Shown: positions 59,043-64,000 of the stretch, piece after piece
Position numbering within the stretch: position 1 is the first letter of the stretch
How the letters are laid out: each line of letters opens with the position of its first letter
Assembly: GCF_012720115.1 (NCBI RefSeq)
Contig: NZ_VNWN01000004.1
Span: forward strand, 496,001-560,000
Source of the DNA: Sneathiella chinensis
GTDB taxonomy: Bacteria; Pseudomonadota; Alphaproteobacteria; Sneathiellales; Sneathiellaceae
Direction: 5' to 3'
Length of the DNA stretch: 64,000 bases
Made by a program: the position numbers and the translations under genes
Notes under the pieces: model-generated
Databases searched by the model: none
Told to the model about the DNA's origin: nothing
The model's input: the letters and a program-made list of their open reading frames with translations, nothing else

Positions 59043-60074
59043 GTGTTTAAGAAAACTCTCGGCGTTGCTGTCATTGCGACAGTAGCATTTGCAGGACAGG
59101 CAATGGCTCGCGACCAGATCCGGATCGTTGGCTCTTCCACAGTATTTCCCTTTGCAACAACAGTTGCAGAAACCTTTGGTAACAAGACAGGCTTCAAGAC
59201 ACCTGTCGTTGAGAGCACAGGCTCCGGCGGTGGTCTGAAACTTTTCTGCGCCGGTATCGGTGACGAGCACCCGGACATCACCAACGCTTCCCGTCGTATC
59301 AAGAAATCCGAAGTTGAAAAATGTGCGGCTGCCGGTATCACCGATATCACCGAAGTGAAAGTCGGTTTTGACGGTATCGTTCTGGCCAACTCCAAATCTG
59401 CCAAGCCGGTTGAACTGACCAAGCAGCAGGTCTTCATGGCACTGGCCAAGCAGGTTCCGATTGACGGCAAGCTGGTCGACAACCCGTACAAGACCTGGAA
59501 CGACATTGATCCGTCCCTGCCGAAAACCAAGATCGAGGTTCTCGGTCCGCCTCCGACCAGTGGCACCCGTGACGCCTTTGTTGAACTGGCCATGGAAGGC
59601 GGCGCCAAGGCATTTGATATGCTGAAAGACCTGCGCAAATCCGACAAAAAGGCCTTCAAGGCTGTGGCCCACTCCGTTCGTGAAGATGGTGCCTATATCG
59701 AAGCTGGTGAAAATGACAACCTGATCGTTCAGAAGCTGGTTGCCAACCCGGATGCCATCGGCATCTTCGGTTTCAGCTTCCTTGACCAGAACGCTGACCG
59801 TATTCAGGGCGGTATCATCGGTGGTGTTGAGCCGACCTTTGAAAACATCTCTGCTGGCGACTATGGCATTTCCCGCTCCCTCTACTTCTATGTGAAGGCA
59901 GCGCATGCGGACAAGGTTCCGGGCATCAAGGAATTCATCGCTGAATTCACCAGCGAAGATGCCTTCGGCGAGTTTGGTTACCTGACTGAAAAGGGCCTGA
60001 TCCCGCTGTCAGAAGAAGAGCGTACAAAGGTTCGCAACGATGCGACCTCTCTTACCAACCTGAAGCTGATGTAA
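59043..60074 (+). CDS. pstS: Phosphate ABC transporter substrate-binding protein
   Basis: Periplasmic phosphate-binding protein of 343 residues. A signal peptide (MFKKTLGVAVIATVAFAGQA, cleaved after MA) leads to the mature protein, which shows VGSSTVFPFATT, the STGSGGGLKLF phosphate loop and PTSGTRDAF, all PstS binding segments. The start is GTG 59043, with GGAGA upstream. A strong intrinsic terminator follows, so pstS is probably expressed above the downstream permease genes. Regulated by PhoB through the upstream box. Confidence 0.96.
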   Translation: MFKKTLGVAVIATVAFAGQAMARDQIRIVGSSTVFPFATTVAETFGNKTGFKTPVVESTGSGGGLKLFCAGIGDEHPDITNASRRIKKSEVEKCAAAGITDITEVKVGFDGIVLANSKSAKPVELTKQQVFMALAKQVPIDGKLVDNPYKTWNDIDPSLPKTKIEVLGPPPTSGTRDAFVELAMEGGAKAFDMLKDLRKSDKKAFKAVAHSVREDGAYIEAGENDNLIVQKLVANPDAIGIFGFSFLDQNADRIQGGIIGGVEPTFENISAGDYGISRSLYFYVKAAHADKVPGIKEFIAEFTSEDAFGEFGYLTEKGLIPLSEEERTKVRNDATSLTNLKLM

Positions 60075-60084
60075 TCCAAAACCG

Positions 60085-60113
60085 GGAGGAGGGGCGTTCC
60101 CTCCTCCTTTTTT
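60085..60113 (+). terminator. Terminator between pstS and pstC
   Basis: GGAGGAGGG (60085-60093) pairs with CCCTCCTCC (60099-60107) followed by six T. Read-through would reduce pstCAB relative to pstS. Confidence 0.8.
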
Positions 60114-60141
60114 GTACTTCCCGAAAGCAGGGCAAGCACCC

Positions 60142-61383
60142 ATGAGTTTCCTTCCCCTTGTATTGGTCCTTCTGGCAATGTGTACCTTCGGATATTGGTA
60201 CGGTTCCAGACGGGCAATGGCACAGACGGACAGTTCAGTCCGGCGCGTGGCCGTCAGGCCCCACCAGTTTGGACTGTATGTGGCGATCTGGGGGCTGGTG
60301 CCTCCGGTTTTTCTGATTGTACTCTGGGGATTGTTCCAGGAATTCGGTAGCAGCCTCGGACCGGCGCTTTTCGACCAGATCAGGACAATCGTCTTTCCCG
60401 TGGTAACCCTGCTTGTGGCCGCTGGCGGACTGTATGTCTCGATCCAGAAAATCAATCCGGCCCTGAAGGTTCGCAAGACAATCGAGACGGCTGTATACGG
60501 GGTCTTGATCCTTGCCTCCACCCTGTCGGTACTGACCACGGTGGGCATTGTTTTTTCCCTGCTGTTCGAAACAATCCAGTTTTTTGACAAGGTTCCCCTG
60601 TCGGAATTCTTCCTTGGCCTGGAATGGAGCCCCCAGACCGCGTTGCGGGCTGATCAGGTTGGCTCTTCCGGGGCGTTCGGGGCGATCCCGTTGTTTGCCG
60701 GTACCATGCTGATCACCCTGATCGCCATGATGGTAGCGGTTCCGCTTGGCCTTTTCAGTGCCGTTTACATGACCGAATATGCAACAGACCGGTTCCGGGC
60801 CATTGTGAAGCCCATTCTTGAAATTCTGGCCGGTATCCCGACGGTGGTTTACGGCTTTTTCGCGGCCCTGACCGTGGGGGTGTTCTTCCGGGATGTGGGG
60901 TCAGCGATCGGTCTGGACGTGGTTTCAGAAAGCGCCCTTGCCGCCGGTGTGGTCATGGGCATGATGATCATTCCCTTCATTTCATCGCTCAGTGACGACA
61001 TCATCATGGCGGTACCGCAAAGCCTGCGGGATGGTTCCTACGGCCTTGGGGCGACCCGGTCGGAAACGGTCATGAAGGTGATCCTTCCTGCGGCCCTGCC
61101 GGGGATCGTCGGCGCGGTGCTGCTGGCGGTTAGCCGGGCCATTGGTGAAACCATGATTGTGGTCATGGCCGCTGGCTTTGCCGCGAACCTGACCGCCAAC
61201 CCGCTGGAAGCGGTTACAACCGTTACGGTGCAGATTGTCGGCTTGCTGGTCGGTGACCAGGAATTTGACAGTGCCAAGACCCTTGCCGCCTTTGCGCTGG
61301 CACTGGTTCTGTTCGTTATCACCCTGTCCTTGAACGTGATTGCGCTTATCGTGGTCCGCAAATATCGTGAAAAATATGACTGA
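60142..61383 (+). CDS. pstC: Phosphate ABC transporter permease PstC
   Basis: A 413-residue inner-membrane permease. Beyond the usual six segments it has an extra N-terminal pair (about 1-90). The ABC-permease domain (about 180-405) includes GLFSAVYMTEYATDRFRAIVKPILEILAGIPTVVYG (split in two helices) and the EAA loop DGSYGLGATRSETVMKVILP. Start ATG 60142 is 34 bases after the terminator stem; the frame opens upstream inside the terminator. It overlaps pstA by eight bases. Confidence 0.94.
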   Translation: MSFLPLVLVLLAMCTFGYWYGSRRAMAQTDSSVRRVAVRPHQFGLYVAIWGLVPPVFLIVLWGLFQEFGSSLGPALFDQIRTIVFPVVTLLVAAGGLYVSIQKINPALKVRKTIETAVYGVLILASTLSVLTTVGIVFSLLFETIQFFDKVPLSEFFLGLEWSPQTALRADQVGSSGAFGAIPLFAGTMLITLIAMMVAVPLGLFSAVYMTEYATDRFRAIVKPILEILAGIPTVVYGFFAALTVGVFFRDVGSAIGLDVVSESALAAGVVMGMMIIPFISSLSDDIIMAVPQSLRDGSYGLGATRSETVMKVILPAALPGIVGAVLLAVSRAIGETMIVVMAAGFAANLTANPLEAVTTVTVQIVGLLVGDQEFDSAKTLAAFALALVLFVITLSLNVIALIVVRKYREKYD

Positions 61384-62683
61384 TACTTCCACACCGGGAA
61401 AGAAGACCGATTGGGCATCGCCGCAACTGCTTGCCAAGGTCGCGCAGCGCCAGCGGGCAGAGAAACGGTTCCGCCGATTGGGGCTGAGTGCCATCGTGAT
61501 CGCGCTGGCCATGCTTGCCACCCTGTTGTTCAGTATTGCCGGAAAGGGTTACAGCGCCTTTTACCAGACCCGTCTGGTAATGGATGTGACCTTCAGCGAG
61601 GCTGTGATTGATCCCAAGGGAACGCGAAACGAGGATGACCTTCGGGCCGCTGGCTATGGGGGAATTGTTCGCGATACCCTGCGGGAAACCTTCCCGGACG
61701 TGAAATCCCGCAAAGACCTGCGCGAATTGTTCGCCCTTGTCAGCAAGGGCGCCCCGATGCAGCTTCGGGACATGGTTCTGGATAACCCTGATCTGATCGG
61801 CCAGACCGTTCCTGTCGATTTTATCGCCGGTGACGATATCGACATGTTCAACAAGGGCTTTATCCCCCGCGATGTTCCCGAAGGGGATCGCCGGGTCAAG
61901 GATATGGAAATCGCGTGGTTTGACCAGCTTGATGCCGTCGGGGCGGTCAAGATGGTTTTCAATTCCACCTTCTTTACCTCGGGCGATAGCCGGGAGCCGG
62001 AACTTGCCGGGATTTGGGGCGCGATCAGCGGGTCTTTCTATACCCTGATTGTCACCTTCCTGATCTCGTTCCCCATCGGGGTCATGTCCGCAATCTATCT
62101 GGAGGAGTTCGCCCCCCAGAACAAGTTCACGGACCTGATCGAGGTGAATATCAACAACCTTGCCGCGGTCCCGTCGATCGTGTTTGGCTTGCTGGGATTG
62201 GCGCTGTTCCTCAATGTGGCGCATCTGCCGCGCTCCGCCCCCCTTGTTGGTGGGTTGACGCTGGCACTGATGACCTTGCCAACCATTATCATCGCCTCTC
62301 GTGCGGCCATCCGGGCCGTCCCGGACAGCATTCGCGAGGCGGCGCTGGGTCTTGGGGCCTCCAAACAGCAGACGGCCTTTCACCATGTGTTGCCCCTGTC
62401 CATGCCGGGTATCCTGACAGGAACGATTATCGGTCTGTCACAGGCGCTTGGCGAGACGGCCCCACTTTTGATGATTGGTATGGTTGCCTTTATCGTGGAT
62501 ATCCCTGGCGGGTTTACCGATGCGGCGACGGTTCTTCCGGTCCAGATTTTCCTTTGGGCTGACAGCCCGGAGCGGGCCTTCGTCGAGAAGACCTCGGGGG
62601 CGATCCTCGTGCTGCTCGGGTTCCTGATTTTTATGAATGCACTGGCTGTTCTTCTTCGCAAGAAATTTGAACGGCGTTGGTAA
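61376..62683 (+). CDS. pstA: Phosphate ABC transporter permease PstA, large form
   Basis: A 435-residue permease. After an N-terminal cytosolic part and a first membrane segment (about 38-58) comes a periplasmic region (about 60-210) of the type found in DUF3333-containing PstA of alphaproteobacteria. The permease domain (about 215-430) shows [37 protein letters not shown] and the EAA loop [21 protein letters not shown]. It starts inside the pstC end (eight-base overlap), so they are translationally coupled. Confidence 0.94.
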   Translation: MTDTSTPGKKTDWASPQLLAKVAQRQRAEKRFRRLGLSAIVIALAMLATLLFSIAGKGYSAFYQTRLVMDVTFSEAVIDPKGTRNEDDLRAAGYGGIVRDTLRETFPDVKSRKDLRELFALVSKGAPMQLRDMVLDNPDLIGQTVPVDFIAGDDIDMFNKGFIPRDVPEGDRRVKDMEIAWFDQLDAVGAVKMVFNSTFFTSGDSREPELAGIWGAISGSFYTLIVTFLISFPIGVMSAIYLEEFAPQNKFTDLIEVNINNLAAVPSIVFGLLGLALFLNVAHLPRSAPLVGGLTLALMTLPTIIIASRAAIRAVPDSIREAALGLGASKQQTAFHHVLPLSMPGILTGTIIGLSQALGETAPLLMIGMVAFIVDIPGGFTDAATVLPVQIFLWADSPERAFVEKTSGAILVLLGFLIFMNALAVLLRKKFERRW

Positions 62684-62697
62684 GAGGTTATAGGAAA

Positions 62698-63498
62698 ATG
62701 CAAATGCTTGCTGACGTAACGACCCCTGAAATTGAAGACGTTGAAGCCATCATTTCTGCAAAGGATGTGTCAGTCTTCTATGGTGACAAACAGGCGCTGA
62801 ACAATGTCAATCTGGACATTCCCGCCAACCAGATCACCTCTCTGATTGGTCCGTCCGGTTGTGGTAAATCGACCTTTCTGCGGTGTCTGAACCGGATGAA
62901 TGATACGGTTTTCGGGTGCCGCGTCGAAGGGAATATCACGCTGGATGGGCAGGATATATATGCCCCCGAGGTGGACGAGGTTCTGCTCAGGGCGCGGGTC
63001 GGGATGGTGTTCCAGAAACCCAACCCGTTCCCGAAATCCATTTATGATAACGTGGCCTATGGCCCGCGTATTCATGGCCTGACCCGGGATAAGGACGAAC
63101 TGGACGAAGTGGTCCTGACCAGTCTTGAGAAGGCGGGCCTGCTGAAAGAGGTGAAGGATCGCCTCAACGCAACAGGGACCGGACTTTCCGGTGGCCAGCA
63201 ACAGCGCCTTTGTATTGCCCGTGCGCTGGCGGTGCAGCCGGACATCATTCTGATGGACGAGCCCTGTTCGGCCCTTGACCCGATCGCAACGGCGCGGATT
63301 GAGGAACTGATTGAGGAACTGCGGGAAAACTATACGATTATCATCGTGACCCATTCCATGCAGCAGGCCGCCCGTATTTCCCAGAAAACGGCTTTCTTCC
63401 ATATGGGCGAGATTGTCGAGGTCGGGGATACGGAGCAGTTGTTCACCAACCCGCGTGATGACAGGACACAGGGCTATATTACCGGCCGGTTTGGTTGA
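62698..63498 (+). CDS. pstB: Phosphate ABC transporter ATPase
   Basis: A 266-residue ABC ATPase that drives PstCA. Walker A is [19 protein letters not shown], the signature [15 protein letters not shown], Walker [12 protein letters not shown] and the switch His in [12 protein letters not shown]; the ending [18 protein letters not shown] is typical of PstB. Start is ATG 62698 or ATG 62704. It lies between pstA and phoU in one operon. Confidence 0.97.
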   Translation: MQMLADVTTPEIEDVEAIISAKDVSVFYGDKQALNNVNLDIPANQITSLIGPSGCGKSTFLRCLNRMNDTVFGCRVEGNITLDGQDIYAPEVDEVLLRARVGMVFQKPNPFPKSIYDNVAYGPRIHGLTRDKDELDEVVLTSLEKAGLLKEVKDRLNATGTGLSGGQQQRLCIARALAVQPDIILMDEPCSALDPIATARIEELIEELRENYTIIIVTHSMQQAARISQKTAFFHMGEIVEVGDTEQLFTNPRDDRTQGYITGRFG

Positions 63499-63524
63499 TC
63501 CGGGTGCGGCGAGGAGAATAGGAA

Positions 63525-64000
63525 ATGAACGGAACAGGACATATCGTGACGTCGTTTGACACCGACCTGACAGAGGTCCGCAAAACCATCATCGAAATGG
63601 GTGGTCTTGCTGAATCCCAACTGGAAGCAGCCATTCGCGCCCTTGTGGAACGGGATTCCGAACTGGCGCAGCAGACCATTGAAGGGGATGCGGCGGTGGA
63701 TGCACTGGAACACAAGCTGGATAATCTGGCGGTCAAGATGCTGGCGCTGCGCAACCCGGTGGCAGATGATCTTCGGCTGGTGATTTCCGCCTTGAAGATC
63801 GCGTCCCTGCTGGAGCGTGTAGCGGATTATGCGGCAAACCTTGCCAAGCGGGTTATCGCCCTCAACAAGGCGCCGATCGTGCGTCCGGTATCCACCATTC
63901 CCCGCATGGGCGAAATGGTCCGGCACATGATCCATGATGCCCTGACCGCTTATTCAAAGCAGGATGTGGATCTTGCCTATGATGTGTGGCGCCGGGACAA
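63525..64000 (+). CDS. phoU: Phosphate-specific transport regulator PhoU (partial, runs off window)
   Basis: The first 158 codons of PhoU, cut by the window end. PhoU binds PstB and PhoR and restrains the Pho response in high phosphate. Two helical PhoU repeats are expected; the first is complete (about 15-105; IIEMGGLAESQLEAAIRALV, DNLAVKMLALRNPVADDLR, SALKIASLLERVADYA) and holds the family E-x-x-x-D metal-cluster positions. It follows pstB by 26 bases with AGGAG upstream. phoB would be expected beyond the window. Confidence 0.95.
   Translation, partial: MNGTGHIVTSFDTDLTEVRKTIIEMGGLAESQLEAAIRALVERDSELAQQTIEGDAAVDALEHKLDNLAVKMLALRNPVADDLRLVISALKIASLLERVADYAANLAKRVIALNKAPIVRPVSTIPRMGEMVRHMIHDALTAYSKQDVDLAYDVWRRD

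Overview
This window looks like a chromosomal segment of an alphaproteobacterium. The evidence is a C4-pathway 5-aminolevulinate synthase, a COQ9-family ubiquinone protein divergent from rpsU, two DUF465 proteins, a Caulobacter-type cpa/tad pilus locus, a DmdC-type acyl-CoA dehydrogenase and a phoR-pstSCAB-phoU cluster. Base composition is moderately GC-rich, apart from a strongly AT-rich tract before the pilin genes. A free-living member of the Rhodospirillales or a related order fits best, but the genus cannot be read from the sequence. I saw no insertion sequence, prophage, CRISPR array, rRNA or tRNA.

Layout. 0-6.9 kb: rpsU, COQ9, a protein carrying both halohydrin-dehalogenase signatures, purEK, a diguanylate cyclase, small DUF465 proteins, a TIGR02444 protein and ubiX. 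6.9-10.9 kb: class I ribonucleotide reductase nrdAB behind NrdR-like boxes, then a convergent Nudix hydrolase. 11-16.8 kb: a coupled isomerase/glutathione-transferase pair, a GGDEF-EAL protein, an FAD-linked 2-hydroxyacid dehydrogenase and the Sua5-type tRNA t6A enzyme. 16.9-21.5 kb: a four-gene acyl-CoA operon (acyl-CoA dehydrogenase, MBL hydrolase, enoyl-CoA hydratase, HSDL2-like SDR). 21.6-29.1 kb: hemA, universal stress protein, MATE pump with divergent HxlR regulator, a phosphotransferase/P-loop kinase fusion with a cation efflux protein, and pdxH.

29.3-37.5 kb: a 17-kDa-antigen-like lipoprotein, a Sel1-repeat protein, a DnaJ-type cochaperone, fabI, aroC, an AhpD-like protein, an unrecognised protein, and a LysR/DoxX divergent pair. 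37.5-44 kb: dusA, an NhaP2-like K+/H+ antiporter, a CMP-Neu5Ac-hydroxylase-like MBL protein without its Rieske domain, and metG. 44.2-55.9 kb: a Flp/Tad pilus locus (two pilins, cpaA-F, tadB, tadC) with a convergent TadD-like TPR-SPOR lipoprotein. 56-64 kb: a small unknown gene, a sirtuin, then phoR and pstSCAB-phoU behind a triple Pho box; phoU runs off the window.

The most notable points are the halohydrin dehalogenase, the two Flp pilins with a shared Cys-bounded C-terminal loop, the repeat-bearing AT-rich tract and the intrinsic terminator after the first pilin, the TadD-SPOR fusion, the reductase lacking ATP-cones in both subunits, the CMAH-like protein, and perfect dyads in front of hemA, rpsU and the doxX/lysR pair. 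I did not find a clearly new multi-gene system; most of the window is housekeeping.
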